64,000 bases of DNA from an uncultured Pelagibacteraceae bacterium (GCA_902515985.1 CABXWY010000002.1:1-64000); one strand, 5' to 3'; counted from the stretch's first letter, positions 30,657 to 46,670 are shown. Numbers and translations: made by a program. Notes: generated by a model from the sequence alone, not told the origin.

Positions 30657-31237
30657 TCTTTATTATCCTCTGAAATCGCATGATCAATACCCTTCCTTAG
30701 ATATTCATAACCAGTATACAAAGTTAAAAAAGCTGACAACCATAATAAAATTATACCAATTGTTTGAGCGTTATAATCTTGAAAATTGATAATTTTATTC
30801 CCAGTTTCACCTGTCAATAATAGAGAAATAGAAAACATTTGTAAAAATGTTTTATATTTAGCTAAAGTTGATACAGGCATTTTAACTTTTCCTTTTGCTA
30901 AAAATTCCCTTAATCCTGAAATTAATATTTCTCTTGTCAAAATAATTATTGCAGCGATGACCTCGTAATTTTTAATCGTTTCATTCATTACTAATAATAT
31001 TAAAGCTGTAGCAACAATAATTTTATCTGCTATCGGGTCTAGCAATTCCCCAAGTTTAGATTCCTCTTTAAACATTCTTGCTAATAATCCATCTAAAAAG
31101 TCAGTAAATGATGCAATTACAAATAAAGCGAAAGGTAACAAATCACCATAAAAACCAGGTAAATAAAATGTAAAAACAAAAATTGGAACAATGATTATTC
31201 TTCCGATAGTTAAATAATTTGGAATTTTGATTTTCAT
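30653..31237 (-). CDS. pgsA: CDP-diacylglycerol--glycerol-3-phosphate 3-phosphatidyltransferase
   Basis: [28 protein letters not shown] (CDP-alcohol phosphatidyltransferase motif). Confidence 0.94.
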   Translation of the reverse strand: MKIKIPNYLTIGRIIIVPIFVFTFYLPGFYGDLLPFALFVIASFTDFLDGLLARMFKEESKLGELLDPIADKIIVATALILLVMNETIKNYEVIAAIIILTREILISGLREFLAKGKVKMPVSTLAKYKTFLQMFSISLLLTGETGNKIINFQDYNAQTIGIILLWLSAFLTLYTGYEYLRKGIDHAISEDNKD

Positions 31238-33069
31238 TCGTGGAAAAAATTATATATTTTTTTTGCAACTTTCTCTTCTACGCCATCAACAGACTTTATC
31301 TCATCTAGGCTTGCAGACTCTACAGCTCTTGCGGAGCCAAAATGGTTTAAAAGTGATCTTTTTCTTATTGATCCAATACCTTCAATTTGATCCAGAAGAG
31401 ATTTGCTTAGGCCCTTTTTTCTTCTAACTCTATGCGCGCTTACCGCAAACCTGTGAGCTTCATCTCTTATTCTTTGTAAAAAGAATAAAGTTGGCTCATT
31501 TTTTTCAAATTTAAATTCTTTTCCATTATGGAAAAAAGTCTCATTTCCACTGTTTCTAAATTTACCTTTAGCTATCGCAACAACTGGAATATCGTATAAT
31601 CCTAATTCATTTAATGTCTCTCTAGCGCTAGAATACTGACCTTTTCCCCCATCTATTAAAACTAAATCGGGGAATGATAAGTAATTATCTTTTTCTTGCA
31701 TTGCTCTTTTAAATCTTCTGGTCAAAACCTCTTTAATCATTCCATAATCATCTTGCTCGTTTTTTTGAACTTTAATATTAAATTTTCTATATCTTTTTTT
31801 TACAAAACCCTCTTCTCCATAAGTAATTAAAGCTCCGACGCTATTAGTTCCTTGCATATGGCTATTATCGTAAACTTCAATAAGACTTATATTTGAGTGT
31901 AAATTAAATTTTTGTGCAATTTCCTCAAAAAAGTTCTTGTTATTCTGACTTTCATAAATTTTACGATTTAAACTATCCTTAGCATTTTTTAATGCTAGCT
32001 CTACAATTTTTAATTTTGTACCTTTCTTTGCAATAGAGATAGAAACATTTTTATTTTCTTTTTTTGAAAAAGTTTTTTCCAATAATTCTTTTTCTTTGAT
32101 TTGGTGGCTTAAAATTAATGTTTGAGGTACACTTTTATTTTCATAGAATTGTGCAACAAAGGAATTAATAATTTCTTCTAGTTGATCATCTGGATCATGT
32201 TTTGGAAAAAATGCTTGATTGCCCCAATTTTGCTTCGATCTGTAAAAAAACACTTGAATACAAGTTTTTCCAGACTCTTTGAAACCCGCAATAACATCTG
32301 CCTCAACTAGATTTGCTTCATTTACTCTTTGTGATGACTGAATTATATTTAATGATTTAATTCTATCCCTTAATATTACAGCCTTTTCAAAATCTAAATC
32401 TTCACTTGCCTTTTCCATTTGATCAGAAAGACTTTTTTGAATCTTTCTAGATTTTCCTGAAACAAACTCAATTGCATTATTAACTGTTTTTGTATACTCC
32501 AGTTTTTCAATATAGCCAACGCAAGGTCCTGAGCATCTTTTAATTTGATACAAAATGCAAGGTCTCTCTCTTTTTTTAAAAACTGTATCGTCACACACTC
32601 TAAGTTGGAATATTTTTTGTATCATTTTAATGGTCCAGTTTGCTGAACCTGCTGAAGCAAAAGGTCCAAAATAAAAACCATCTTTATTCTTTTTACCTCT
32701 ATGTTTTGTAATTTGTGGCCACTTATCTTTATTACCTATATAAATAAAAGGGAATGACTTATCATCTCTAAGAAGAATATTAAATTTTGGTTTATGTTTT
32801 TTGATTAAGTTAGCTTCTAAGAGCAGAGCTTCACTTTCGTTTGAAGTAGTAGTTATTTCAATTTTTCTGGTCTGAGATAACATTCTCTCAGTTCTGATTA
32901 TATGATTTTTTTCAGATACGTAGGATTTAAGCCTGTTGGGAATATTTTTAGCTTTGCCAATATATAGAATTTCATTTTTTTCGTTCAACATTCTATAAAT
33001 TCCAGGAAGTTTTGGAATAATAGGTAATTCTTTTTTTATAACTTCTTTTCCGACTTCAATGTTTTTCAT
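31234..33069 (-). CDS. uvrC: Excinuclease ABC subunit C
   Basis: [58 protein letters not shown]-terminal HhH. Confidence 0.97.
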   Translation of the reverse strand: MKNIEVGKEVIKKELPIIPKLPGIYRMLNEKNEILYIGKAKNIPNRLKSYVSEKNHIIRTERMLSQTRKIEITTTSNESEALLLEANLIKKHKPKFNILLRDDKSFPFIYIGNKDKWPQITKHRGKKNKDGFYFGPFASAGSANWTIKMIQKIFQLRVCDDTVFKKRERPCILYQIKRCSGPCVGYIEKLEYTKTVNNAIEFVSGKSRKIQKSLSDQMEKASEDLDFEKAVILRDRIKSLNIIQSSQRVNEANLVEADVIAGFKESGKTCIQVFFYRSKQNWGNQAFFPKHDPDDQLEEIINSFVAQFYENKSVPQTLILSHQIKEKELLEKTFSKKENKNVSISIAKKGTKLKIVELALKNAKDSLNRKIYESQNNKNFFEEIAQKFNLHSNISLIEVYDNSHMQGTNSVGALITYGEEGFVKKRYRKFNIKVQKNEQDDYGMIKEVLTRRFKRAMQEKDNYLSFPDLVLIDGGKGQYSSARETLNELGLYDIPVVAIAKGKFRNSGNETFFHNGKEFKFEKNEPTLFFLQRIRDEAHRFAVSAHRVRRKKGLSKSLLDQIEGIGSIRKRSLLNHFGSARAVESASLDEIKSVDGVEEKVAKKIYNFFHE

Positions 33070-33481
33070 GACTTCTTTTTTTTGAAATTTGAATACCTAC
33101 AGAAGTACAATCTTTGATTATTTCAAGTTTCTCAATTTGAAGTGAAATTTTATCAATCCTTTTATCTTTAAACATTTCATCAAATACATCTTCTGCAAGA
33201 GTTTCTAAAAAATTATAATGTTTATTTTTAGTTAATTTTTTTATTAATTTGACCAGTTTGTCATAATTAACTATAGATTTTAAATCTTTATCATTTGTAG
33301 GCTTTTTATCTTGGTAGTTTGCCTCTAAACTAAATTTAACTTTTTGCGGTTTTTCTTTCTCAAAGTTATAGTAACCTAAAGTTAAACTTAAAATTAATTC
33401 TTTAATTAAGACTTTTTTCTCGTAATTAAATAAAGTTTTATTTTTATCAATCTTTACAACTTTTAAATTATTTTTTTTCAT
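33056..33481 (-). CDS. folB: Dihydroneopterin aldolase-like protein
   Basis: [33 protein letters not shown]. Confidence 0.8.
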   Translation of the reverse strand: MKKNNLKVVKIDKNKTLFNYEKKVLIKELILSLTLGYYNFEKEKPQKVKFSLEANYQDKKPTNDKDLKSIVNYDKLVKLIKKLTKNKHYNFLETLAEDVFDEMFKDKRIDKISLQIEKLEIIKDCTSVGIQISKKRSHEKH

Positions 33482-34435
33482 TTATTTTATTCTTGAAGCC
33501 ATATATTCTTTAATTAGTGGGTGATAATGCATAAAACAATCAGCCCAATCTATTGTATGAGCATTTTTTACTGGTTCTTCCCAATTTGATCCTGCAATTT
33601 TACATTTTTTACCATTAATTTTTTTCTTTTCAGAGACAACTATTCTTTTAAAATTTGGAACTTTGTCCATCCAATCAGATGTCAGGCCTTCAAATGGATC
33701 CATAGGATGTGTAAAAATTAAAACTGGTGCATTTCCCTTTTTAATTATGTCAATTTGATCTTGTCTCCATTGAGCCATACCAGGATATTTTTTATGAAAT
33801 TTTTCCATAGCTTTTTCATAGCCAACTTTTTTAACTTTATATTTTTTAGATAAATTCCAAAAACATGCAGGCATTAATGATATCCCTCCACCTAACTCAT
33901 TTATATATTTTGCTGTTAATCTTAGTGTTGCCCATCCTCCACAAGAGTGGCCTGACATAAAAATTTGTTTTTTTGGTACTCCCATGTTAACAAATTTTTT
34001 AATAACTTCTAAATTACCCTCAACTCTTCGATCCATTTTTGAAGTTCCTGGATAAGGTCCTTCCCATTTTTTCATCCACATTCCTATTTTTCCTAACTTA
34101 GCACCTAAATCACCTTCGAGTTGACCTTGGCAGTGAATATAAACCATAATTTCTTTACCATTTATTTTATCACCAGCTAGCTGAGCCATATTTCTAAGCT
34201 CTGACCTCCAGAAGCAATCTTTCAGTTTTACATCGTTTCCGTCTGAACCATGATTGTATATTACTATTATTTTATCTTTAGGGTTACTTACTTCAAAATT
34301 TTCATCAATTTTAATTTTATCTCTCCACTTATTTGTAGGTATTACAAAACCATCTTTTTTTATAGTTTCTTTTGAATTCGCATAAACATTTGTAGTAAAT
34401 ATTAATATAACAATTATTAATAATATTTTTTTCAT
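33482..34435 (-). CDS. Exported alpha/beta hydrolase of unknown substrate
   Basis: Signal peptide; IFMSGHSCGGWATLRL nucleophile elbow; IYNHGSDG. Confidence 0.75.
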   Translation of the reverse strand: MKKILLIIVILIFTTNVYANSKETIKKDGFVIPTNKWRDKIKIDENFEVSNPKDKIIVIYNHGSDGNDVKLKDCFWRSELRNMAQLAGDKINGKEIMVYIHCQGQLEGDLGAKLGKIGMWMKKWEGPYPGTSKMDRRVEGNLEVIKKFVNMGVPKKQIFMSGHSCGGWATLRLTAKYINELGGGISLMPACFWNLSKKYKVKKVGYEKAMEKFHKKYPGMAQWRQDQIDIIKKGNAPVLIFTHPMDPFEGLTSDWMDKVPNFKRIVVSEKKKINGKKCKIAGSNWEEPVKNAHTIDWADCFMHYHPLIKEYMASRIK

Positions 34436-35187
34436 TCTTTTCCTCCCAGAATATCAGGTGTTTGCCAGTTTAAACTTTGACCACTATCTATTGATATTAC
34501 TTGGCCAGTAATAGATCTATTTTTAATAAAAAAGTCAACAGCATCGCAGATTTGTTCGACATCAACTTGTCTTTTTAAAGGTGTTGCCATGTATTGCTTT
34601 TTAAAGTGTTTTTCAGATTGTCTTTTATTCTTTAATGTAGGACCAGGCGCTATACCATTAACTCTGACATTTGGAGCAAGACTCATAGCGCTAGTTTTTG
34701 TTAAGGTGTAAAGACCAGTTTTGCTTATGGTGTATGAAAAAAAATAGGGGGTTAATTTAAAAACTCTTTGATCAATAATATTAATAATATTATTATTTTT
34801 TCCTCTTATATTTTTAGAAAATTCTTTCGATAAAAGTGCTGGTGTTCTTAAGTTTGTTCTCAAATGTTTGCCCCAACTGTCTGTTGTAAAATTTTCCAGC
34901 TTATCATTTTCGAATAATGAAGCGTTGTTAATTAAACAGTCAAAGTATTTCAGCTTTGATTTAGAAAATTTGATGATTTTGTTCACATCTTTTTCAACAC
35001 TAAGATCACCTTTAATCAAATAAATTATTGTTCCATTTTTTGATAATTTCTTTTTTAAACTTTCAGCTTTTGATTTTGATTTATTAAAATGAATTATAAT
35101 TTCTTTATTCGGACCAGATAATTTTTCAGCAATTGCTGCACCAATTCTTGTTGCTCCACCTGTTATAATTATCTTTTGTGCTTCCAT
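34432..35187 (-). CDS. Short-chain dehydrogenase, pteridine-reductase-like
   Basis: [60 protein letters not shown]. Confidence 0.85.
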   Translation of the reverse strand: MEAQKIIITGGATRIGAAIAEKLSGPNKEIIIHFNKSKSKAESLKKKLSKNGTIIYLIKGDLSVEKDVNKIIKFSKSKLKYFDCLINNASLFENDKLENFTTDSWGKHLRTNLRTPALLSKEFSKNIRGKNNNIINIIDQRVFKLTPYFFSYTISKTGLYTLTKTSAMSLAPNVRVNGIAPGPTLKNKRQSEKHFKKQYMATPLKRQVDVEQICDAVDFFIKNRSITGQVISIDSGQSLNWQTPDILGGKE

Positions 35188-37343
35188 TTTTTATCTCGTT
35201 TTTTTGTTACTTTTGTACCTGGCATTCCCATTGTAGAACGTCCTTTTGGATAGAGTTTATTCTTAACATCGTACTGTCTAATTTTTGGATTTAAAGTAAT
35301 TTCTAGCTCTGTAGTTTCAAGTTTTCTAATTTCATCTCTTATTTTAGCAGCTTCCTCAAACTCCAAATTTGAAGCAGCTTCTTTCATTTTCTTATTGAGA
35401 CCTTTAAGATGTTTTTTTAAGTTTCCGCCTATATTTGAGCCCTCGCTGATTTTTACATAATCTTTCTCATATACACTCTCTAAAATATCACTAATTTCTT
35501 TTTTGACAGATTTTGCATCTATCTTATTTTTTTTATTATAATCCAGCTGAATTTGTCTTCGTCTATCAGTTTCTTTAATTGCTTTTTTAATACTCTTCGT
35601 TTCTTTATCCGCATATAGAATTACTTTTCCTTCAACATTTCTAGCTGCTCTTCCAATAGTTTGAATTAAAGATGTCTCAGATCTTAAAAATCCTTCTTTA
35701 TCTGCATCAAGAATACCTACTAAAGCACATTCAGGTATATCTAGACCCTCTCTTAAAAGATTAATTCCAACCAAAACGTCGAACACACCCATTCTTAGAT
35801 CTCTCATAATTTCTATTCTTTCTAGTGTGTCTATGTCAGAATGTAGGTATCTAACTTTAATTCCATTCTCGTGTAAATATTCTGTCAGATCTTCTGCCAT
35901 TTTTTTTGTTAAAGTTGTAACAAGAACACGATGATTTTTTTCAACAACATTTTTACACTCGTGCATTAAATCATCCACTTGAGTTTTTGCAGGTCTTATT
36001 TCGACTTCAGGATCAATAAGGCCAGTAGGTCTAATTACTTGTTCAACAAATTTGCCTTTAGTTTGCCCAATCTCCCACGGACCTGGTGTTGCAGAAACAA
36101 AAACTGTTTGGGTTCTCATGAGATCCCATTCTTCAAATTTGAGGGGTCGGTTATCCATACAAGATGGCAATCTAAAACCATATTCTGCAAGAGTACTTTT
36201 TCTCGATCTATCTCCTTTGAACATTCCATTTAGCTGAGGAACAGTCACATGCGATTCATCAACAAATACTAAAGTGTTATCAGGAAAGTATTCGAAGAGT
36301 GTAGGTGGTGGTTCTCCTGGTTTTCTTCCAGAAAGAAATCTTGAGTAATTTTCTATACCTGCGCAAGTACCTGTTGCTTCAATCATCTCTAAGTCAAATT
36401 TAGTTCTCTCTTCCAATCTTTGTGCCTCTAATAATTTATTTTCTTCTTTATGTTTTTTAAGAGTGATTTCTAATTCTTTTCTTATATTGATTATTGCCTG
36501 TTCTACTGTTGGTTTGGGGGTAATGTAATGGCTGTTAGCATAAATTTTGATTAGACTTAGTTCTCTAACTTGATCGCCAGTTAAAGGATCAAACTCTTCG
36601 ATTTTCTCTAATTTATCCCCGAATAGACTTAATCTCCACGCTCTATCTTCAAGATGCGAAGGAAATATTTCTAAATACTCTCCTCTAACTCTGAAAGTTC
36701 CTCTGTGAAAATTTTGATCATTTCTTTTATATTGTAAACTAATTAGAGATTTAATTATTTTTTCTCGATTATAATCATAATTTTTCTGAAGTGTTAATGT
36801 CATCTTGCTATAAGCTTCAACTGAGCCTAATCCATAAATACAAGAAACACTTGCTACTATTAAAACATCATCTCTCTCAAGAAGAGACCTTGTAGCCGAG
36901 TGTCTCATTCTATCAATTTGTTCATTAATTGATGCTTCTTTTTCAATGTATGTATCGGACCGAGGCACATATGCTTCAGGCGTATAGTAATCATAGTAAG
37001 ATACAAAATATTCAACTGCATTATCTGGGAAAAAACTTTTCATCTCACCGTAGAGCTGAGCTGCTAACGTTTTATTTGGTGCCAGAATTAATGCTGGTCT
37101 ATTAGTTGCTTCAATTACCTTAGCCATTGTGAATGTTTTTCCAGAGCCAGTTACCCCAAGTAAAACTTGATTAAATTGGTCTTTATTAGCACCACCAACA
37201 AGTTTTTTTATTGCTTCAGGCTGATCTCCAGCTGGCTTAAAATCTGATTTAATTTTAAACTTTTTACCACCTTCTAGTTTGCCGCTAATTTCTGGTTTTT
37301 TTCCCTCTAAATCTGTAATTAAATCTTGATATGTATTTTGCAT
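35169..37343 (-). CDS. uvrB: Excinuclease ABC subunit B
   Basis: [43 protein letters not shown]. Confidence 0.98.
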   Translation of the reverse strand: MQNTYQDLITDLEGKKPEISGKLEGGKKFKIKSDFKPAGDQPEAIKKLVGGANKDQFNQVLLGVTGSGKTFTMAKVIEATNRPALILAPNKTLAAQLYGEMKSFFPDNAVEYFVSYYDYYTPEAYVPRSDTYIEKEASINEQIDRMRHSATRSLLERDDVLIVASVSCIYGLGSVEAYSKMTLTLQKNYDYNREKIIKSLISLQYKRNDQNFHRGTFRVRGEYLEIFPSHLEDRAWRLSLFGDKLEKIEEFDPLTGDQVRELSLIKIYANSHYITPKPTVEQAIINIRKELEITLKKHKEENKLLEAQRLEERTKFDLEMIEATGTCAGIENYSRFLSGRKPGEPPPTLFEYFPDNTLVFVDESHVTVPQLNGMFKGDRSRKSTLAEYGFRLPSCMDNRPLKFEEWDLMRTQTVFVSATPGPWEIGQTKGKFVEQVIRPTGLIDPEVEIRPAKTQVDDLMHECKNVVEKNHRVLVTTLTKKMAEDLTEYLHENGIKVRYLHSDIDTLERIEIMRDLRMGVFDVLVGINLLREGLDIPECALVGILDADKEGFLRSETSLIQTIGRAARNVEGKVILYADKETKSIKKAIKETDRRRQIQLDYNKKNKIDAKSVKKEISDILESVYEKDYVKISEGSNIGGNLKKHLKGLNKKMKEAASNLEFEEAAKIRDEIRKLETTELEITLNPKIRQYDVKNKLYPKGRSTMGMPGTKVTKKRDKKWKHKR

Positions 37344-37362
37344 ATAATAAACAAAGTAATAA

Positions 37363-39593
<2,231 letters not shown>

Positions 39594-39594
<1 letters not shown>

Positions 39595-40541
39595 TATTTA
39601 TGTGACAGGTGTTTTTCAGCTTCAAGAGCAGCCATACACCCCATGCCTGCCGCAGTTACAGCTTGTCTAAAAATTTTATCCTTAACATCGCCCGCAGCAA
39701 ATACACCAGGTACGTTTGTTTCAGTTGAGTCAGATTTGGTAATTAAATATCCTTCCTTATCCATTTCAAGATGATCTTTAAATAATTGAGTTGCAGGATC
39801 ATGACCTATTGCAATAAACAGCCCATCTATTTTTAAATCCTCAATTTTATTAGATTTAACATTTTTTATTTTTATTCCAGTTACATTTTTAGGATCTTTA
39901 TCACCTATAACTTCCTCAATTACGCTATCCCAAATAATTTCAATTTTTTTATTTTCCATTAGTTTTTTTTGAAGCATTTTTTCAGCTCTTAGTTCGTTTC
40001 TTCTGTGTATTAATTTTACTTTAGATGCAAATTTTGTGAGAAACATTGCTTCTTCCACAGCTGCATTACCTCCACCAACAACAGCTACAGTTTTTTCTTT
40101 AAAAAAAAAGCCATCACAAGTTGCACATGCTGATACTCCAAAACCTCTGTACTCTTGTTCAGATTTTATATTTAACCATCTAGCTTGAGCTCCAGTAGAG
40201 ATAATAATTGAGTCAGCTGTAAATTTTTGACCACTCTCTCCAACCGCTTCAAAAGGTTTTGATTTAAGGTTTACTGAAGAGATGTGATCTTCAATCATCT
40301 CTGTTCCAACAGCTTTTGCTTGATCCTTCATTTGATCCATTAGCCAGGGACCCTGTATCACTTCTGCAAAACCTGGATAATTTTCAACATCAGTAGTCGT
40401 TGTTAACTGACCGCCAGGTTCCATTCCGTGAACCAAAACAGGATTTAACATAGCTCTAGCTGCATATACTGCAGCGGTATAACCTGCGGGGCCAGACCCA
40501 ATTATTAACACTTTTGTGTGTTTTGTTGGATTTTGATTCAT
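39594..40541 (-). CDS. trxB: Thioredoxin-disulfide reductase
   Basis: IGSGPAGYTAAVYAARA; CATCDGFFF. Confidence 0.96.
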
Positions 40542-40562
40542 ATGAAAGCTATATAATAACTC

Positions 40563-41504
40563 ATGAGTAAATTAAAAGCATTATTATTGACAGAAGGGTT
40601 GCATGGGATGATTAGCCAAGCTGAGGGCTTGGCAAAAGCCTTAGATTCAGATTATATTCACGAGAAAATTGAATTAAATAATTTTTGGAAATTAATTCCT
40701 CCTGCCATAACCCCGGTAAAAGGTTTTGTTTTTAAAAATAATATTGGTAAAGATTTTGATATTATTATTTCGTGTGGAAGAAAAAGTGTAATTCCTTCAA
40801 TTTTTTTAAAAAAAAATTCAAAAAAAAAAACAATTAATATTCATATTCAAAATCCTAAAATTTCACTAAAAAACTTTGATTTTGTCATAATTCCTGATCA
40901 TGACGGAATTAGTGGAATCAACGTAATTAATACTAAAGGTGCAATACATTACTTAACAAATAAAGAAATTAACGACTCAAAGGATTATCTTTTAAATAAA
41001 ATAGAAAAGAATAAAGATGTTATTACATTAGTTCTAGGCGGACCAACCAAGGACTATAATTATAGCAATGATAATATCTTAGATATATTCTCAAAAATAA
41101 ATAAAAGATTAAAGGAATACAATTTACAACTCGTTATTATTCCATCAAATAGAACACCAAAAAAAACTATACAATTGGCTAAAGAATATTTTTTAGAGAG
41201 CTGTATAGTAATAGATAACGTCGATAAATCTGCTTATCTATCTAGTTTGGCTTTGGCTAAATATATAATCGTAACATGTGACTCAATTTCAATGATATCA
41301 GAAGCTGCTTTAACAGGTAAGCCTTTATATGTGGCAATGATACCCCCTCTTGGAAATGATACAAGGTTTGAAAAGTTTAGAAATTTGTTTGAAAGACTTA
41401 ACATTATAAAAAAACTAGAAGACAAATTTGAAACATGGAACTATGAAAAACTAAATGAAGCAGATAGAATAGCTTTAGAAATAAAAAAAAAAATTAACCA
41501 ATGA
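40563..41504 (+). CDS. ELM1/DUF1022 (GtrOC1-like) family protein
   Basis: LLLTEGLHGMISQAEGLAKAL; VLGGPTKDYNYS; VTCDSISMISEAALTGKPLYV. Confidence 0.82.
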   Translation: MSKLKALLLTEGLHGMISQAEGLAKALDSDYIHEKIELNNFWKLIPPAITPVKGFVFKNNIGKDFDIIISCGRKSVIPSIFLKKNSKKKTINIHIQNPKISLKNFDFVIIPDHDGISGINVINTKGAIHYLTNKEINDSKDYLLNKIEKNKDVITLVLGGPTKDYNYSNDNILDIFSKINKRLKEYNLQLVIIPSNRTPKKTIQLAKEYFLESCIVIDNVDKSAYLSSLALAKYIIVTCDSISMISEAALTGKPLYVAMIPPLGNDTRFEKFRNLFERLNIIKKLEDKFETWNYEKLNEADRIALEIKKKINQ

Positions 41505-42163
41505 CTTTTTTAAATTCAATTAATAATAAATCACAACAGTTTGAAACACCATTTAAGCATTGGGAATTAAATGAACCATTATCTAAAGAGGCAATTAATG
41601 AGATAATAAATGCTGATATAGCTAATCCAGATGAACATAAGCTTGAATACGATGGAACAAGAGCGATAGATGGAGGAGAAGGAAAATTTAGAGAAGGAAT
41701 TACTTCAGGAGGTAAAGCTCTAAAATTTAGATGTTTTGTTACAAAAGAAAATTCGAAAGATTTTCCCAGTTTAACTAAATTTATTGAGGAACTTAGACAA
41801 AAAGAAACGCACCAAAAAATTTCAAATATGGTTGGTAAAGACCTTTCAAATTCATTTGTAAGAGTTGAGGTTATCTGTGATCGAAAAGGTTTTTGGCTAA
41901 AACCACATTGTGATATAAAAGAAAAGTTAATATCTTGTTTGCTTTTTATTAACAATAAAAATGAAAGTGAAAATCTTGGTACCGATTTTTACGATAGTGA
42001 TCTCAAAAAGGTGAAAACATTACCCTATAAGCATAATTATGGTTATTTTTTTTCAAGTGGACCTAATACTTGGCACGGAATGGAAAAGAAGGAAATTGTA
42101 AAAGAAAGAAGATGCTTACAAGTAAATTATGTAACTTTTAATACTGATTGGCCAGTTTATTAA
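41501..42163 (+). CDS. 2OG-Fe(II) oxygenase-like protein
   Basis: [20 protein letters not shown] (HxD) with downstream [15 protein letters not shown] (H...R). Confidence 0.72.
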   Translation: MTFLNSINNKSQQFETPFKHWELNEPLSKEAINEIINADIANPDEHKLEYDGTRAIDGGEGKFREGITSGGKALKFRCFVTKENSKDFPSLTKFIEELRQKETHQKISNMVGKDLSNSFVRVEVICDRKGFWLKPHCDIKEKLISCLLFINNKNESENLGTDFYDSDLKKVKTLPYKHNYGYFFSSGPNTWHGMEKKEIVKERRCLQVNYVTFNTDWPVY

Positions 42164-45100
42164 TTATCTTGTAAAGAATTTACTTCAATTGACTTTTTCT
42201 TCAATGAATCAATAGCATTAATACATGCATGTGCTGTTGACATATTAGTACAGTATGGAACTTTGTTTACTAATGTTGCTCTTCTTAACGCCTTTGCGTC
42301 ATCAATTCTACTCTCGCTATCACCACCACCAGTATTTATTACTAAAGATATTTTATTTCCATTTAGTACGTCTACAATATGAGGTTTGCCGCTACTTACT
42401 TTATTAATTTTTTTACATTTCATTCCATTTTTTTTTAGAACTTCAGCTGTACCCTTTGTTCCGCTAAGTGTAAAATTTAATTTTAAAAGTTTTTTTGCTA
42501 AATCAATCACTTCAATTTTATGCGAATTTTTAACTGATAAGAATGCCATACCTTTTGTTGGTAATGAATTAGAAGCAGCTATTTGGCTTTTTGCATAAGC
42601 TAAACCAAAATCCTTATCAAAGCCCATTACCTCACCAGTTGATTTCATCTCCGGTCCCAATAGTACATCAACATTTGGAAATTTATTAAAAGGAAATACT
42701 GCCTCTTTAACAGCATATGTTTTGTTTGTTTTATATTTAAGATTATATTTTGACAATTTGTCACCAGCCATAACTTTTGAAGCAATTTTCGCTAATGGTA
42801 TTCCATTAGCTTTAGATACAAATGGTACGGTTCTGCTAGCTCTAGGGTTGACTTCAATTACAAAAATTTCATCATTTTTAATTGCGAACTGAATATTTAA
42901 AAAACCTCTTACCTTTAAGGATAATGCAAGTTTTTTTGTTTGACGTTTTAATTCTTCTATTAATTTACTCTTAATTGATATTGGCGGCAGACAACATGCA
43001 GAGTCACCTGAATGAATTCCAGCCTCTTCAATATGTTGCATGATCCCAGCAACATAAACTTCATTACCATCTGAAATAGCATCTACATCTATTTCCATTG
43101 CATTATCAATGAACTTATCAATCAAAATTGGGTTTTTCTCAGAAGCCTTAAATGCTTCGCTAATAAAATTTTTTAATTGTTTTCTTTTATATACAATTTC
43201 CATTGCTCTACCTCCTAATACATAGGAAGGTCTAACAACTACCGGTAGTCCAATTTTTTCTGATATTTTGATTGCATCTTTTTGTTTAAAAGCTATGGCA
43301 CTATCAGCTTGCTTAAGTTTTAATTTAATTAGCAGTTTTCTAAACCTATCTCTATCTTCGGCTAAATCTATTGAGGTATACTGTGTTCCCAATATCGGTA
43401 AAGAATTTTCATGAAGAAACTTTGAAAGCTTGATAGGTGTTTGTCCACCAAATTGTGCGATAACACCAATCAAATTTCCTTTTGATTTTTCTTTTAAAAT
43501 AATGTTGTAAACATATTCTTCTACAAGAGGTTCAAAGTATAACCTATCGCTAGTATCATAATCAGTTGATACTGTTTCAGGATTGCAGTTGATCATAATT
43601 GTTTCAAACCCTGCTTCCTTTAGTGCGTAACTTGCTTGGCAGCAACAATAATCAAACTCAATGCCTTGACCAATTCTGTTAGGTCCTCCACCCAAAATAA
43701 TAATTTTATTTTTTTTAGATGGATTTGCTTCACATTCTGAGTTGATTGTAAAATTTCTTTGATAAGTAGAATACATATATGGAGTAAATGACTTAAACTC
43801 AGCAGCGCAAGTATCAACTTTTTTAAATACTGGAAAAATCTTTAAAGCCTCTCTTTTTCTTCTAACTATTTTTTCTTCAGTATTTGTTAATTGTGCTAAT
43901 TTTTTGTCTGAAAATCCTATAGATTTTACTCTATTAAATTCAACAAAGTTTTTAGGGATACCTTTAGATTTTATGATTGTCTCAGTATCTATGATTTCTT
44001 TTATTTGTTCTATAAACCATGGATCGATACCAGACAATTTATGTATTTTGCTTATGGAGAACTTTTTCCTAATTGCTTCTGCAACTAAAAGAATTCGATT
44101 TGGTATATTAATTTTTAATTTTTTTTCTATGAGTTTTTTATCATAATTAAAAATTTGATCTAATCCAGATAGACCAATTTCTAAAGAATTGAGCGCTTTT
44201 TGAAAGGACTCTTTGAAATTTCTTCCGATTGACATTGCCTCACCAACCGATTTCATTGATGTGCCTAATATAGCTGGAGATTGAGAAAATTTTTCAAATG
44301 TAAATCTTGGAATTTTCGTTACAACATAATCAATTGTTGGTTCAAATGATGCCGGAGTTACTTTTGTAATTTCATTTTTTAATTCATCCAGTGTATAACC
44401 TACAGCAAGTTTTGCTGCTACTTTTGCAATTGGAAAACCAGTTGCTTTTGAAGCAAGTGCAGAAGATCTCGAAACTCTTGGATTCATCTCTATAATAACC
44501 ATTCGACCGTTTTTCGGATTAATTGCAAATTGCACATTTGATCCACCCGTTTCTACACCAATTTTCCTCAAGCATGCAATCGAGGCATTTCTCATTACCT
44601 GATATTCTTTGTCTGTAAGTGTAAGCGCTGGAGCTACTGTAATTGAATCACCAGTGTGAATTCCCATTGGATCAACATTTTCTATTGAGCATATAATTAT
44701 ACAATTATCTTTTTTATCTCTAACAACCTCCATTTCGTATTCCTTCCAACCCTCTAAACATTCTTCAATTAAAACCTGAGAGACAGGGGACTCATAAAGG
44801 CCATTGTTGACAATTTTAAAAAATTCTTTTTTATTTTTTGCTATTCCCCCACCTAAACCGCCTAATGTAAATGCAGGTCGTATAATCGCTGGCAAACCAA
44901 TACTTCGAAGAGCGCTTCCAGCATCTTTATTATGATTAACAATTTTAGATTTTGGCAAATCCAGCCCTATTTCAGACATGTTTTTTCTAAATTTTTTTCT
45001 ATCTTCTGCATTTGCGATTGCATTAGAATTTGCACCTATAAGTTCGATTTTATATTTCTTAAGCACTCCCTTTCTTTTAGCTTCCATAGCTAAATTTAAA

Positions 45101-45384
45101 GCAGTTTGACCTCCCATTGTTGGCAATATTGCATTAGGCTTTTCTTTTTTTAAAATTTTTTCAAGAATTTCTAATGTTATCGGCTCAATATAAGTTTTAT
45201 CTGCAATATTTGGATCAGTCATTATGGTTGCCGGATTAGAGTTTAAAAGTATTACTTTATACCCCTCATCCTTAAGCGCTTTACAAGCTTGGGTTCCAGA
45301 ATAATCAAATTCACAAGCTTGACCAATTATTATTGGTCCAGCACCTACCACAAGTATTTTTTTAATATCTTTTCTTTTTGGCAT
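42160..45384 (-). CDS. carB: Carbamoyl-phosphate synthase large subunit
   Basis: Duplicated ATP-grasp ([38 protein letters not shown]). Confidence 0.98.
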   Translation of the reverse strand: MPKRKDIKKILVVGAGPIIIGQACEFDYSGTQACKALKDEGYKVILLNSNPATIMTDPNIADKTYIEPITLEILEKILKKEKPNAILPTMGGQTALNLAMEAKRKGVLKKYKIELIGANSNAIANAEDRKKFRKNMSEIGLDLPKSKIVNHNKDAGSALRSIGLPAIIRPAFTLGGLGGGIAKNKKEFFKIVNNGLYESPVSQVLIEECLEGWKEYEMEVVRDKKDNCIIICSIENVDPMGIHTGDSITVAPALTLTDKEYQVMRNASIACLRKIGVETGGSNVQFAINPKNGRMVIIEMNPRVSRSSALASKATGFPIAKVAAKLAVGYTLDELKNEITKVTPASFEPTIDYVVTKIPRFTFEKFSQSPAILGTSMKSVGEAMSIGRNFKESFQKALNSLEIGLSGLDQIFNYDKKLIEKKLKINIPNRILLVAEAIRKKFSISKIHKLSGIDPWFIEQIKEIIDTETIIKSKGIPKNFVEFNRVKSIGFSDKKLAQLTNTEEKIVRRKREALKIFPVFKKVDTCAAEFKSFTPYMYSTYQRNFTINSECEANPSKKNKIIILGGGPNRIGQGIEFDYCCCQASYALKEAGFETIMINCNPETVSTDYDTSDRLYFEPLVEEYVYNIILKEKSKGNLIGVIAQFGGQTPIKLSKFLHENSLPILGTQYTSIDLAEDRDRFRKLLIKLKLKQADSAIAFKQKDAIKISEKIGLPVVVRPSYVLGGRAMEIVYKRKQLKNFISEAFKASEKNPILIDKFIDNAMEIDVDAISDGNEVYVAGIMQHIEEAGIHSGDSACCLPPISIKSKLIEELKRQTKKLALSLKVRGFLNIQFAIKNDEIFVIEVNPRASRTVPFVSKANGIPLAKIASKVMAGDKLSKYNLKYKTNKTYAVKEAVFPFNKFPNVDVLLGPEMKSTGEVMGFDKDFGLAYAKSQIAASNSLPTKGMAFLSVKNSHKIEVIDLAKKLLKLNFTLSGTKGTAEVLKKNGMKCKKINKVSSGKPHIVDVLNGNKISLVINTGGGDSESRIDDAKALRRATLVNKVPYCTNMSTAHACINAIDSLKKKSIEVNSLQDN

Positions 45385-46555
45385 GTTGTTTTATTTCTTT
45401 TATAAATAGATCAAATAAATACTGACTATCTTGGGGCCCTGGATTTGCTTCTGGATGATATTGAACAGAAAATACTGGTTTATTTTTTAACCTTATACCC
45501 TCAATAGAATTATCGAATAAAGATTCGTGTGTGATAATAACATTTTTTGGTAAGCTTGATTTAATTACCTCAAAACCATGATTTTGGCTAGTAATTTCAA
45601 CTTTATCATTTAAAAGATTTTTAACAGGGTGGTTTGCGCCCCTATGTCCTAGTTTCATTTTTTTGGTTTTTGCATTTAAAGCAAGAGCTAAAAGTTGGTG
45701 ACCTAAGCAAATACCAAAAATTGGTATATTAAAATTTATTAGATCTTTTATAATTTTTACTGCATATTTTCCAGTTGCAGCAGGATCTCCAGGACCATTG
45801 GATAAAAAAACTCCATCAGGTTTTAATTTAATTATATCATTTATACTTGTATTACACGGGACAACTGTAATTTTACAACTATGATTTGAAAAATATCTTA
45901 AAATATTCTTTTTTATTCCATAATCTATTGCAATTATATTGAATTTTTTTTTCTTATTTTTTTGAAATCCAGTTTCTTTTTTCCAAGTTTTAAAGTTTTT
46001 CCAATTATATTTTGACTTAGTTGTAACATTTTTTGCTAAATCTAAACCATTTAAACCATGCCATCTCTCAGTTTTTTTAAGCAATTTTTTTATATTAAAC
46101 TTTCCATTTCTGCTTGATTCAATAGTTCCTTTTGGGGCACCTTTATCTCTAATTAAATTTGTTAAACTTCTAGTATCAATACCTGTTAATCCTACAATCT
46201 TATTTTTCTTAAGCCAAACATCTAAGTTGTTAAGTGATCTATAATTCGATGGGCTTGTTATTTCAGCATTAAATATCACACCCTTTGTCCAAATTTTATC
46301 AGACTCGTGATCCTCTTTATTTGTACCAACATTGCCAATATGTGGGAAGGTAAAGTTTATTATTTGCCCAGAATAGGATGGGTCAGAAATTATCTCTTGG
46401 TAACCTGTTATTGAGGTATTAAAACAAACTTCCCCTGTAGCTGTTCCTATGTGCCCTAGTCCTATGCCTTTAAATAATCGCCCATTTTCAAGAATTAAAA
46501 TACCAGGGAAAAATTTTGATTTTTTTTTGGAATAAGTTTTGTATTTTTTTTTCAA
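45362..46555 (-). CDS. carA: Carbamoyl-phosphate synthase small subunit
   Basis: [29 protein letters not shown]; start appears to be TTG. Confidence 0.96.
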   Translation of the reverse strand: MKKKYKTYSKKKSKFFPGILILENGRLFKGIGLGHIGTATGEVCFNTSITGYQEIISDPSYSGQIINFTFPHIGNVGTNKEDHESDKIWTKGVIFNAEITSPSNYRSLNNLDVWLKKNKIVGLTGIDTRSLTNLIRDKGAPKGTIESSRNGKFNIKKLLKKTERWHGLNGLDLAKNVTTKSKYNWKNFKTWKKETGFQKNKKKKFNIIAIDYGIKKNILRYFSNHSCKITVVPCNTSINDIIKLKPDGVFLSNGPGDPAATGKYAVKIIKDLINFNIPIFGICLGHQLLALALNAKTKKMKLGHRGANHPVKNLLNDKVEITSQNHGFEVIKSSLPKNVIITHESLFDNSIEGIRLKNKPVFSVQYHPEANPGPQDSQYLFDLFIKEIKQHAKKKRY

Positions 46556-46670
46556 TTACAACTCATGAGTTAAAGGTTAATACAATAAAACCTATTTTTC
46601 CGCAACAGATGTAATATAATTTTTTTAAAATACAATTTTTTCTTTATAAAAATTGTATAAGATAATTAAT

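Noticed and set aside
40558-40568. AACTCATGAGT shared between the ELM1-gene start and the carA upstream palindrome
   Set aside because: One copy spans a start codon and only two copies were noticed; likely chance.
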